A stretch of 64,000 bases of DNA. It comes from G965116155 sp965116155. Lineage in GTDB: Bacteria; Bdellovibrionota; Bdellovibrionia; Bdellovibrionales; UBA1609. The stretch lies in assembly GCA_965116155.1 (NCBI GenBank), contig OZ220488.1, positions 1,426,001 to 1,490,000 of the forward strand. Direction: 5' to 3'. Numbering within the stretch: position 1 is the first letter of the stretch; each line of letters opens with the position of its first letter. A program made the position numbers and the translations under genes. Positions 36,161 through 44,203 of this stretch are shown here, piece after piece. The notes below the pieces were generated by a model. It was given only the letters and a program-made list of their open reading frames with translations. It was not told the origin of the DNA and ran no database searches.

Positions 36161-36585
36161 CGCTAATAAAATTCTCTGAAGTGCGTAAGCATAAAAGTGT
36201 TAGTGAGGATACCCTGGCCAGAGAGCGCAGCCTATGGACGCACCTTTAGGTGCGCCAGGCAAGCGGCCTAAGCCAGGGTGCCCTCACGTGCTGGATAAAG
36301 CGGCGGCACACTAGGTTAAGTGAGTTTGGATGCTTTGGGGTTAGAGAGCCCCCAAAGCTATCGGCGCGTTGATAGCTGTCTAGCGCGCAAAAACACCTTG
36401 AGTGGGAACCTCTCTTGCCACCTTGGCTGGCGCCCCTTGCAGGGGCTGCCAACGTGTCTGCGTCTCTGATCAAAGTGTTTTTGCTGGCGCTTTTATCCTT
36501 ACGGGCCAAGCGACCCACAGGATATTGGGCGGCCTGTAAGTGCGTAAGCATAAAAGTGCCAACAAAAATGTCTCAGGCAGGACAA
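36155..36585. repeat. Stacked family A and B elements upstream of tRNA-Ala
   Basis: A family A left end (AGAGCGCTAATAAAATTCTCTG) is interrupted by family B copies at 36182-36297 (ends TGCGTAAGCATAAAAG and GTGCTGGATA) and 36376-36503 (ends CTGTCTAGCGC and GGCGCTTTTATCCTTACG, arms GCAAAAACAC / GTGTTTTTGC). A truncated family B end lies at 36541-36582. No gene is seen in 35961-36751; the small open frames follow stem sequences. Confidence 0.8.
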
Positions 36586-36751
36586 CTCACCGTATTAGCC
36601 CCTTGTGATTGGTATATGTTCTGTGGACGATTCTGGAGCGCCTTGCTCGATCTGCAGTAACGTAGTGATGCAATGTTTTTGGGTAGACTGACTACTCATG
36701 GAGTACGAGCGCGCACCAGCCCGAGTCCACAGAACATATGCCAATCACGTA
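36585..36751. repeat. Family C element abutting the 3' end of tRNA-Ala
   Basis: The head TATTAGCCCCTTGTG is shared with 28810-28822. Arms ATTGGTATATGTTCTGTGGAC (split by one mismatch) and GTCCACAGAACATATGCCAAT pair over about 20 bases. They differ in sequence from the 28647 element's stem except for the core TATGTTCT. The right arm ends at 36746, and TCACGTA reaches the tRNA CCA complement at 36752. Confidence 0.75.
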
Positions 36752-36827
36752 TGGTGGAGACGACAGGGGTCGAACCTGCGACCTTCTGAATGCAAATCAG
36801 ATGCTCTACCAACTGAGCTACGTCCCC
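36752..36827 (-). tRNA. tRNA-Ala (TGC)
   Basis: 76 nt with encoded CCA. The acceptor GGGGACG pairs with CGTCTCC (one G-U), the anticodon TGC lies in loop TTTGCAT, and the T loop is TTCGACC. It stands alone rather than in an rRNA operon spacer. A family C hairpin begins at its 3' end. Confidence 0.95.
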
Positions 36828-36900
36828 CAACTAAAAAGCGCAACCAACAATACAGTCCAATAATACATCACAACACACAGATCAAACCCTAAAAAAGCAC

Positions 36901-37431
36901 TTACTGAGAGAAGTTGTAGATATTTTTATAATTACGCCCCAAACCGTCTGTGTCCATGCCATAACCCACCACAAAGCGGTCGTCTATGCTCAGCCCCACG
37001 TACTCAGGGCTTAAATTCGTCCGCCTGCGCGCGCTTTTATCCAGCAGCGCCACCACTCCTAGGCTCTTTGGGTTACACTCGTTTAAGCGTTTTTTTAAAA
37101 AACTAAGCGACCTCCCCCCATCTACCACCTCCTCCAAAATCAACACATGCTGATCCCGCACATCTAACGAAATATCCTTCACCACACGCACGCTGGCGCG
37201 GCCCATGCCATCAGAGTCGAAAGGCCGCAAATACACAAAATCCACCTGCACATCGCAAGTTAAATGACGCACAAAATCTGCAGCAAACACCCAAGACCCC
37301 TTTAAAGGTACTACCACACATAGCCTCTTGCCCGCGTAGTCCGCATTGACACGCATGGCAAGCTCTTGCACCAGCTCCGCCACCTGGTCTTCGGTTAAAA
37401 ACTTTACTAAGCCTTGGCTGAGTTTTTCCAT
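36901..37431 (-). CDS. hpt: Hypoxanthine (purine) phosphoribosyltransferase
   Basis: Salvages hypoxanthine or guanine with PRPP. The start at 37431 (MEKLSQGLVKFLTEDQVAEL) lies 4 bases after the guaC stop and gives 176 residues, the usual length. PRPP loop VLILEEVVDGGRSL (about 100-113) is a variant of the usual VEDIVDTG form. Base-binding C-terminal pattern SIDDRFVVGYGMDTDGLGRNY is intact. Operon with guaC. Confidence 0.9.
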   Translation of the reverse strand: MEKLSQGLVKFLTEDQVAELVQELAMRVNADYAGKRLCVVVPLKGSWVFAADFVRHLTCDVQVDFVYLRPFDSDGMGRASVRVVKDISLDVRDQHVLILEEVVDGGRSLSFLKKRLNECNPKSLGVVALLDKSARRRTNLSPEYVGLSIDDRFVVGYGMDTDGLGRNYKNIYNFSQ

Positions 37432-37435
37432 AAAC

Positions 37436-38485
37436 TTACTGTCCACTTTCTCCAAACACACGGTTATAGGTTTGGTTAACTTGCACAAAAGTGGTGCGCC
37501 GGGATATCTCTTTAAGCCCCGTTGCACCAATGTAAGTACAGCCCGATCGCAAACCGCCTAAAATCTTTTCCACCGTCTCCTTAACAGGGCCACGCGTTTT
37601 GCCACACACCTTTTTGCCCTCAGAAGTCCTAAAACCCCCCACTGGGCGCGCGTGACGGGTGCGCGCACTCTCAGAGCTCATGCCATAAAAACACATCTGC
37701 CCCGTCTCATCCACTGCCTCCTCAGCCTCACTATGAAATGCCAACACCCCCCCCAACATAACAAAATCCGCCCCTCCACCAAAAGCCTTCATCACGTCCC
37801 CTGAGTGCTTACAACCTCCATCCGCCACCACCAATCCCTTGTGCTGATGCGCAATATCTGCGCAGTTCATCACTGCCGAAAGCTGAGGCATACCCACACC
37901 CGTCACAATACGCGTGGTGCACACCGAGCCCGGACCAATGCCGATCTTAACCATGTCGACCCCCGCGTTCATAACAAGCTCTTCTACCACCTCGGGAGTG
38001 CACACATTGCCCGCACAAAGGCTTTTGTCTTTAAATTCGTCACGTATCTTTTTGCAAAAATCAATAAAGTTTTGCTGGTAACCATTGGCTACATCTATAC
38101 ACAGGTGCTTAACCGGCCAAGTTGCACAGACCTTTTTTAAAAGCAAATAATCACTCGCCTCAGGGTCAAAAATGGCGTTGGTACCGCAGCACACGACCGT
38201 GTAGTTCCAATCCAAATCCGGCGCCGCCTTAACCCAATCCTCAAAGTTATAGTGTTTGCGTACCACCGTTAGCATTTTGTAGCTTTGCAGGGCTCGCGCC
38301 ATGCTAAAAGTTCCCACACCGTCCATATTGGCTGCCATTAAAGGCACGCCCTGCCACTTAAACCCCGCGTGCTTAAACTTGAACTCGCGCTCTAAATGCA
38401 CCTGGGTGCGAGACCCCAAGTTAGACCTCTTCGGAGTGATGAGCACGTCGTCATAATCCAGGTGCAGGCCATTTTTTAGTATCAT
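37436..38485 (-). CDS. guaC: GMP reductase
   Basis: NADPH-dependent deamination of GMP to IMP. 349 residues with no CBS insert, which separates it from IMP dehydrogenase. It follows E. coli GuaC closely: YDDVLITPKRSNLGSR, PLMAANMDGVGTFSMA, IDVANGY, GIGPGSVCTTRIVTGVG (catalytic Cys about 189), FGGGADFVMLGG, YGMSSESARTRH and LGGLRSGCTYIGA. First gene of a guaC-hpt operon returning guanine nucleotides to IMP. Confidence 0.95.
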   Translation of the reverse strand: MILKNGLHLDYDDVLITPKRSNLGSRTQVHLEREFKFKHAGFKWQGVPLMAANMDGVGTFSMARALQSYKMLTVVRKHYNFEDWVKAAPDLDWNYTVVCCGTNAIFDPEASDYLLLKKVCATWPVKHLCIDVANGYQQNFIDFCKKIRDEFKDKSLCAGNVCTPEVVEELVMNAGVDMVKIGIGPGSVCTTRIVTGVGMPQLSAVMNCADIAHQHKGLVVADGGCKHSGDVMKAFGGGADFVMLGGVLAFHSEAEEAVDETGQMCFYGMSSESARTRHARPVGGFRTSEGKKVCGKTRGPVKETVEKILGGLRSGCTYIGATGLKEISRRTTFVQVNQTYNRVFGESGQ

Positions 38486-38582
38486 TTTTACGCCCAGTGA
38501 GTGGTTAGTTATTTCACAGTGTATTGTACACTAGCCCAATCCGCTAGCCGCGCGCCGCTCCAAACAGCACCGCACCTGCTTC

Positions 38583-38609
38583 AAGCCCTATTATGCTAGT
38601 ATAGGGCTT
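38583..38609. promoter_or_regulatory. 9-bp palindrome in the divergent guaC / bamD-like promoter region
   Basis: AAGCCCTAT, a 9-base loop and ATAGGGCTT, followed by TTT. It lies between divergent genes, where no transcript should end, so an operator is as likely as a terminator. Confidence 0.4.
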
Positions 38610-38662
38610 TTGCAAAAGCACCCGGCAGTGCAGCATGGTGCTTAATGTGCTATAAGGATTAG

Positions 38663-39499
38663 ATGGACAAGGTGCTAAGGGCTTTTTTTTTGGCGGTGTT
38701 TTTGCTTTTTGGCGCGAGCTTTGGCGCAGCCTCGGGTGATAAAAGCAGCAGCCCCGCCGAGACCCCTGCGGCAACGCCTAAGGCCTTAATGCAAAAGGCC
38801 GAGCAGCTTATGCAGCAAGGCCAATACAAAGGGGCTTTGAAGGTCTATACAGAGCTGCGCGAGGAGCATCCGACCTCGTCTTTTAATGGCCTGGCTCGTT
38901 TGGGTTTGGCAGAGGCTAGTGGCAAGCTAGGCATGTGGACAGAGGCTGAGGGCTTGTACTCTGCTTTTGTGCGCTTGTACCCCAAACATCCTCAAACCTC
39001 TAAGGCTCGTTTGGGTTGGGCCACGAGCCTTTATAAGCAGTTGCCTAAGCGGCATGACCGTGACCTTAGCTTGAGCAAAAAGGCTATGCAGCAGCTTAGC
39101 GTTTTGCTTAACGAAAAAAGCCTTAGCACAGAGCTAAAATCCCAGGCCCAGGCCTTGCAAAATCAGTTGCGTAACAGGTTGGCGGAGCACGAGTTGGGGG
39201 TGGCCCGTTTTTATGAGCGCACCAAGCAGTATTCGAGTGCGCTTTTGCGGTATCAGCATGTGCTAGAGCATTATGGCAAAGAGCGGCTTACGGCGCAGGA
39301 TTTTTTAAACGCCAGCATGTGTGCGATCAAGCAAAACAAGCCCGCTGAGGCTCAAAGGTTGATGGCTTTGATGCAAGGCCTTTACCCTGGACACAAGTTA
39401 TTGGCTCAGGTTCGGCAGGCTTATGCTGTCAAAGTGGGCAGGTCGGTGGTGGGGCCTCAGGCCCCGTTGGCTCCGCGCGGAGTAGCCACTGAGGATTAA
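38663..39499 (+). CDS. BamD-like outer-membrane assembly TPR protein, without a lipobox
   Basis: Signal-like N-terminus (VLRAFFLAVFLLFGASFGAAS), then TPR pairs (KAEQLMQQGQYKGALKVYTEL...LARLGLAEASGKLGMWTEAEGLY). The block LRNRLAEHELGVARFYERTKQYSSALLRYQHVL closely follows the BamD signature (NRLAEYELHVARYY). BamD acts in the Bam complex and is normally a lipoprotein, but no Cys is present at the signal cleavage site. Either it is anchored differently or it is a soluble paralogue. The next gene, 16 bases on, is another TPR protein. Confidence 0.7.
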   Translation: MDKVLRAFFLAVFLLFGASFGAASGDKSSSPAETPAATPKALMQKAEQLMQQGQYKGALKVYTELREEHPTSSFNGLARLGLAEASGKLGMWTEAEGLYSAFVRLYPKHPQTSKARLGWATSLYKQLPKRHDRDLSLSKKAMQQLSVLLNEKSLSTELKSQAQALQNQLRNRLAEHELGVARFYERTKQYSSALLRYQHVLEHYGKERLTAQDFLNASMCAIKQNKPAEAQRLMALMQGLYPGHKLLAQVRQAYAVKVGRSVVGPQAPLAPRGVATED

Positions 39500-39515
39500 A
39501 CCTAAGGGGGAGGCT

Positions 39516-40250
39516 TTGGCAAAATTGGGGGGTCAGAATTTATCGCCAGAGTTTTTATTAAAGCGGGCACAGTGGTTTTTTAAGCACGGTCAGAATGCAA
39601 AGGCCCAAGTGTTACTGCAGCGCTTGGTGGGGCAGGGGTGTTTAAGTGCCGAGGTGTTTCATATGCTGGCTAGCATATCTTGTGCTAGGGGGCATTTTTC
39701 TAAAGGGATTCGGCTTTTTGAAAAAGCCCTACACTTGGATCCGAGCTTTACCGACGCTAGTATTGGCTTGAGTATTGTTCTAAATGACCTGGGCAAATAC
39801 GAACAAGCCAGGCGGGTGTTTGAAAAAGCGCAAAAAAGCCTCGGCGCTCAAGGGGGACAAAAGGGCGACTCGTATGTGCAGGGTAAAATGGCGCACAAGC
39901 ATTTTGAGTTAGCGGAGCTCTATTGGCAGTACGGCTGGAAAGACCAAGCCATTCAGGAATGGGAGCGGGCTTTGGTTTTAAGGCCTAAGGTGGCGGTGTT
40001 TGTGGCTTTAGCAAGGGCGCATATGGAGGGAGGGGATTTTTTAAAAGCCCAAAAGCTTTTAAAAAAATGCTTGGAGCATTGGCCTAAAAACGTAGAGGCT
40101 CGCAGTTTTTTGGGGTTATGTTATTACAGGCAAAACCTTGTTCCAGAGGCTATTAGCCATTGGGAAAAAGTGCTGCACTTTGACCCCACGCATTCTATGG
40201 CCAAGCAGTACCTTCAAAAAGCCCAATCCGCAAAAAGCGTAAGAGTTTAG
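39516..40250 (+). CDS. Tetratricopeptide-repeat protein of unknown function
   Basis: TTG start after GGGGGAGG. Six or so TPR motifs span nearly the whole 244 residues (for example ISCARGHFSKGIRLFEKALH, YWQYGWKDQAIQEWERALVL, YYRQNLVPEAISHWEKVLHF). No signal peptide, so probably cytoplasmic. Probably co-transcribed with the BamD-like gene. The stop TAG begins a degraded family A terminus (TTTAGAGTGCCAG). Confidence 0.8.
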   Translation: MAKLGGQNLSPEFLLKRAQWFFKHGQNAKAQVLLQRLVGQGCLSAEVFHMLASISCARGHFSKGIRLFEKALHLDPSFTDASIGLSIVLNDLGKYEQARRVFEKAQKSLGAQGGQKGDSYVQGKMAHKHFELAELYWQYGWKDQAIQEWERALVLRPKVAVFVALARAHMEGGDFLKAQKLLKKCLEHWPKNVEARSFLGLCYYRQNLVPEAISHWEKVLHFDPTHSMAKQYLQKAQSAKSVRV

Positions 40251-40600
40251 AGTGCCAGTCCAATTACAGACTAGCCAAACACTTTGGCTGGAAAGCGCGG
40301 GCTCTTGCTTGTCCTAATAAGGGCGCATGCAACAAGAACCCAAGCGACACACCAAAGTGTTTGGCGGTCTATGCAGCAATCTATGGCCCTGTAAATCGAG
40401 TGGAAGCGGCGTAACTGAAGTGAGGCCAGTGTAGGCCAGGGCAAATAGCCATGCCTGAGGCTGTGTATGCTTGATTAAGGCAAACTGAGCGAACTCGATT
40501 TACCACACTTTCGTCAAAGTCATGAACACCTTGAGCATGCAGTGCGGCCTCCGCAAGGAGGCGACCATGCGCTCGTCAAAGCCCCGTGCGCCGCATTATA
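40248..40600. repeat. Family A element after the TPR gene
   Basis: The terminus TAGAGTGCCAG is followed by arms GCCAAACACTTTGGCTGG and ACCAAAGTGTTTGGC (to 40361), then CTATGGCCC, a second stem (AAATCGAGT / ACTCGATTT) and the closing modules CGTCAAAGTCATGAAC and CGTCAAAGCCCCGTGCGC. Diverged but with the same order of parts as other copies. Confidence 0.75.
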
Positions 40601-40613
40601 AAAACAAAAAATT

Positions 40614-40668
40614 TCTTTCCTTCATTGGTTATTGGCCTGACAATTGGAGTCGGTCCTTGAAGGAAAGA
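40614..40668 (+). promoter_or_regulatory. Hairpin in the leader of the 40692 gene
   Basis: TCTTTCCTTCA (40614-40624) and TGAAGGAAAGA (40658-40668) can pair over 11 bases just before the GGAGGGG ribosome site. Could be a leader structure controlling translation or a terminator from upstream. Confidence 0.45.
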
Positions 40669-40691
40669 TTTTCTGAACAAAGGAGGGGAAT

Positions 40692-41405
40692 ATGCAATTT
40701 TTTGGCACGATAATTTTTTTATTGGGGAGTGCAGTGGCTATTGCGGCACCAGAACACACCAAAACATTGGGGGCGGTTATCCAGGCAGCCCAAGCGCCCA
40801 AGCTGGAATCAATAATCAATAAAAAAGAGGCCGAAAAAGTTTGGAAAAGCAACCCCTCAGCCCGCGCGATTTTTTACAAAGTTCAATACCTCGATGCATT
40901 TGAGCAAAAAAATGCTATTGATGTGCTTTTGCGGTATCCGAATTGGGCCACGGATGAGCTGGTGTTAAGTTTTCTTGACAGAGCTTTAAAGGGCCAAAAT
41001 GTTATTGAGTTTTTTTATTACCACTTGTCACATCATACACAAAGTCTTGCATCTAGGGAGATGTTTTGGTCGGTGACAGATTTTTTGCATGCATATCAAG
41101 AACTTTGCGACGCCAAAGTTTTAAGTTTGGTTTGGAATCATTTTATATTTCGCACTCTCAAGTACGACCACTATATTGGGGCCCTTTTTTATGAGTTGGA
41201 ATCTGCGTTGCGGGCTCACTCATACATGCCCTACCATTATACCGCAGCGTTATATAATCCTCAGAGCAGGGGTTTTGAAAAAAGGCTCTACTCTAGGTAC
41301 GAGTCGTTGTCGAATGATCAGAGCAGGTGCACAAATCGTATAGACAGAATGGCAAAGTGCCTCCGCAGCTCTTTCGACAGAAGCAGTTGCGCAGCAACAA
41401 ATTGA
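40692..41405 (+). CDS. Exported protein of unknown function
   Basis: Strong ribosome site (AAAGGAGGGG, 40679-40688) and signal peptide MQFFGTIIFLLGSAVAIAA. The 237-residue product is helical and rich in aromatic and charged residues (FFYYHLSHHTQSLASREMFW, DHYIGALFYELESALRAHSY), with three Cys near the C-terminus. No family recognised. The strong start and export signal suggest a real, well-expressed periplasmic or secreted protein. Confidence 0.7.
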   Translation: MQFFGTIIFLLGSAVAIAAPEHTKTLGAVIQAAQAPKLESIINKKEAEKVWKSNPSARAIFYKVQYLDAFEQKNAIDVLLRYPNWATDELVLSFLDRALKGQNVIEFFYYHLSHHTQSLASREMFWSVTDFLHAYQELCDAKVLSLVWNHFIFRTLKYDHYIGALFYELESALRAHSYMPYHYTAALYNPQSRGFEKRLYSRYESLSNDQSRCTNRIDRMAKCLRSSFDRSSCAATN

Positions 41406-41443
41406 TAGTTGGTCGGCGCTGACGTTAGCCTTATAGAGGTTCT

Positions 41444-41769
41444 GCGCGTAGCGCCAGTGTCAGCAAAAGCACCGCAGGTGCTCTGGATTTGCGTAGGAGT
41501 GTGCTCAGGATTTTCGTCTCACCATGTCACGCCGGCAGGGCCTGAAGGGTCCGGTTCCCGGTGTGACCAATAGCAGCCGCGCGTAGCGCCAGTGTCAGCA
41601 AAAGCACCGCAGGTGCTCTGGATTTGCGTAGGAGTGTGCGCAGGATTTTCGTCTCACCATGTCACGCCGGCAGGGCCTGAAGGGCCCGGTTCCCGGTGTG
41701 ACCAATAGCAGCCGCGCGTAGCGCCAGTGTCAGCAAAAGCACCGCAGGTGCTTTTGCTGACACTGGCGC
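41444..41769. repeat. 135-bp tandem repeat ending in a 23-bp perfect palindrome that overlaps tRNA-Arg
   Basis: Units begin with GCGCGTAGCGCCAGTGTCAG at 41444, 41579 and 41714 (two complete, one partial). Each contains AGCACCGCAGGTGCT and a GTCACGCCGG / CCGGTGTGAC stem. The last unit continues instead into an exact reverse complement of its own start: arms 41721-41743 and 41747-41769. The right arm's last six bases are the end of the tRNA-Arg gene. No protein gene is seen in 41406-41763. Confidence 0.9.
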
Positions 41770-41839
41770 ACCTGGCTGGATTCGAACCAACGACCACCTG
41801 ATTCGTAGTCAGGTACTCTATCCGCTGAGCTACAGGTGC
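41764..41839 (-). tRNA. tRNA-Arg (ACG)
   Basis: 76 nt with encoded CCA. The acceptor GCACCTG pairs with CAGGTGC, the anticodon ACG lies in loop CTACGAA, and the T loop is TTCGAAT. Its terminal GCGCCA is part of the adjacent long palindrome and of each 135-bp repeat unit. Confidence 0.97.
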
Positions 41840-41966
41840 GTTATGAGATCTTTTTTATAAAGCTTGCCTTGCAAGCCTCACTTGGGGCATAAAGTCCCCG
41901 AGGCCGCAACAAGCTGAGCAGAGTGTAGCAAAACTTTCGCCGCAAAGAAACCACCCCAAGGAGTGT

Positions 41967-42290
41967 GTGCGTAGCGTTATGTCTAAAGCTTTTAATCCTA
42001 TGCCGCTTTTGTGGTGCGTGTTGTTTTTGGCGTTTACCTTTTTCTATCCTCGCGCCCTAATGTTGGTCTACGAGCCTCAGAGTCCTTGGGCGAGCTTTTT
42101 TTATATGTATGGCAATGGGCTGGTGTTTTTCGGATTTGGCTTGAGCTGTATTTTGCGCTCTAAGGCCTGCCATTTGGGGCGTGGACGGGACTCTTTTTGG
42201 TTTAATGTTTTGGTGGTTGTTTTTGTGTTCTTTGCCAGCCTGCATGCTATTTGGATAGGTTTGGCTCAAAATCTGCCCTTTAAGGGCTAA
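41967..42290 (+). CDS. Small membrane protein preceding a sodium/solute symporter
   Basis: 107 residues with three hydrophobic segments (LLWCVLFLAFTFFYPRALML, FFYMYGNGLVFFGFGLSCIL, FWFNVLVVVFVFFASLHAIW). A GTG at 41967 or ATG at 41979 could be the start; AAGGAG lies at 41958-41963. Its stop overlaps the symporter start (TAATG), so a small partner subunit of the symporter is plausible. No family recognised with confidence. Confidence 0.65.
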   Translation: MRSVMSKAFNPMPLLWCVLFLAFTFFYPRALMLVYEPQSPWASFFYMYGNGLVFFGFGLSCILRSKACHLGRGRDSFWFNVLVVVFVFFASLHAIWIGLAQNLPFKG

Positions 42291-44203
42291 TGGGAGGCGC
42301 TGTGGAAAATTTTAGCATTGATATCCCTGACGCCTCTCGTTGGATCATTCTTGGCATTATGGTGTTCTATATACTGATGGTGACCCTGTTTGGGGGGTAT
42401 TTTTCGCGCTTTAACTCCAGCATTAATGATTTTTTCTATTCGGGACAAAGGTTTAGTTGGTGGCTGCCTGCGGTCTCTATGTTTGCAACGGGTGTGGGTT
42501 CGTACTCGTATTTAAAATACTCTGAGCAGGGCTTGAGGACTGGCATGAGCTCGTCGCTGCTCTACATGAACGAGTGGTTTATTGTGCCGTTTTTTATGTT
42601 TGGTTGGTTGCCTATTTTGTATTTTTCAAAGGTGCGGACCATACCGGAGTATTTTGAGAGGCGCTTTGGCAGAACCGCGCGCATTCTCTCTATGCTCACC
42701 ATACTCTGTTATATGTTTTATTATATTGGCTACAATCTTTTCACCATAGGCGTGGCTTTTGAAGGCATGTTGGGTTTGCCTTTGATCCCTACGACTATGT
42801 TTGTGGCGGCTTTTTTGGGTGCCTATGTCACGGTTTCGGGACAGACGGGGGTGATTTTTACAGATCTCGCCCAAGGGGTGATGCTGTTTTTAGCAGGTGC
42901 CATTGCCATAGTGTCGGGTCTCTATATGCTGGGAGGCGTGGGGGAGTTTTGGGCGTGGTTGCCGGTGGATTTTAGGAGCCCTTTTAACGCTTTAAACTCT
43001 GTGCCCAAGTACAATACGTCGAGCATTTACTGGGGGGATGCTTTAGCGGGGAGCATAGCGTTTACCTTTATGAACCAGGGCTTTATTATGCGGTATCTTA
43101 GTATGAAGAGCATACACGATACCCGCAAAGCCATAGTGTTTAACATTGTGGTGACTCTGCCCATAGCAGCTTGTGTGGTAGGAGCTGTGGGTTGGATAGC
43201 CAAGTCTATTTTAGTAAAGCAAGCAGCGCTCGGCGGGGCCTTAGAGCCTTATAATTTGATTGAAATTCACAACACGTTTCATACTTTTCTGGTGGTTACG
43301 TGGGAGAGCTTGAAGCAAAATGCCGTAATATTTGGCTTTGTGATTGCAGCTTTAATGGCGGCCTTGATGTCTACTGTGGACACCCTAATTAACGCCTGCG
43401 CGGCTGTGGCGGTGTACGACCTGTACAAGCCTTATGTAAGCACCAACGCAAGCGAGAAGCACTATCTGCTAATGGCGCGTGTGGCATCGGTGGTGGTGAC
43501 TTTGTTGGGCGGGTCTTTGGTGTTTTGGTTTTCTACCCAAAAAGGCAGCCTTATGGACATTCACTATAAGGGCATTATGACCATTATTCCGCCCATTGTG
43601 GTGACGATATTTATGGGAATTTTATGGCCTCGGTTTAGTTCGCGTGCGGCGGTGTGCTCTATGGCTCTGGGGTCTGTTGTGACGGTGGTGAGCAATTGGT
43701 ATCCAGCGTGGATTGACCCTGTTTCGGCTTTTGTTTTGGGGCCCTCTGGGCCTTACACTTTGATGCGGTCTTTGTTTGGCATGGCGTTTACTGCTTTTGT
43801 GGGGGTATTGATTTGTTTGTTAGACACCTCTAAGGAGGACAAGGCGCGCACCCAGGGGTTGACGATTTTTTCTTTAGACAAAGCTATGGAGAGTTACAAG
43901 GGCAGTCGGCCTCACCATGCAGTGGGTGATGAGGTGCGGGGTTTAGTGATTAAAATTGATAACAAGCTTCCAGACTCTAAGGTGCGCCTTAACCCTAAAA
44001 ATCTTAAAAAGCTTAAGGCCCATGAGGGAGATATGCTTTACGTGAGTGATGATCGCAAATGGCTTGGGGGCTTGAGGTCGGACCATGTGTATGCGGTGTC
44101 GGGCACAGATGTGCCTGAGCATGTGTTGGAGATATCTAGTCGCAGTTTGCGCAGTGCGTACTTAATCAAAAAGAACCCTGTCTTGGTCGAGAAAATTTTA
44201 TGA
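42290..44203 (+). CDS. Sodium:solute symporter (SSS family)
   Basis: 637 residues with about 13 membrane segments. SSS features: FFYSGQRFSWWLPAVSMFAT in the first core helix, RTIPEYFERRFGRTARILSM, and VSGQTGVIFTDLAQGVMLFL. LMSTVDTLINACAAVAVYDL resembles the conserved sodium-site helix. The soluble C-terminal tail (about 515-637) is unusual in length. Start is ATG at 42290 (coupled to the preceding stop) or GTG at 42302 after GGGAGG. Substrate unknown. It overlaps the following ankyrin gene by 4 bases. Confidence 0.9.
   Translation: MGGAVENFSIDIPDASRWIILGIMVFYILMVTLFGGYFSRFNSSINDFFYSGQRFSWWLPAVSMFATGVGSYSYLKYSEQGLRTGMSSSLLYMNEWFIVPFFMFGWLPILYFSKVRTIPEYFERRFGRTARILSMLTILCYMFYYIGYNLFTIGVAFEGMLGLPLIPTTMFVAAFLGAYVTVSGQTGVIFTDLAQGVMLFLAGAIAIVSGLYMLGGVGEFWAWLPVDFRSPFNALNSVPKYNTSSIYWGDALAGSIAFTFMNQGFIMRYLSMKSIHDTRKAIVFNIVVTLPIAACVVGAVGWIAKSILVKQAALGGALEPYNLIEIHNTFHTFLVVTWESLKQNAVIFGFVIAALMAALMSTVDTLINACAAVAVYDLYKPYVSTNASEKHYLLMARVASVVVTLLGGSLVFWFSTQKGSLMDIHYKGIMTIIPPIVVTIFMGILWPRFSSRAAVCSMALGSVVTVVSNWYPAWIDPVSAFVLGPSGPYTLMRSLFGMAFTAFVGVLICLLDTSKEDKARTQGLTIFSLDKAMESYKGSRPHHAVGDEVRGLVIKIDNKLPDSKVRLNPKNLKKLKAHEGDMLYVSDDRKWLGGLRSDHVYAVSGTDVPEHVLEISSRSLRSAYLIKKNPVLVEKIL

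Noticed and set aside
37436..38485. IMP dehydrogenase (GuaB)
   Set aside because: No CBS domains, 349 residues, and the sequence follows GMP reductase throughout.
41444..41769. 135-bp tandem repeats as a CRISPR or replication-origin iteron array
   Set aside because: Only two and a part units, 135-bp period with no unique spacers, no cas or replication initiator gene nearby; the tRNA-linked palindrome explains the end better.
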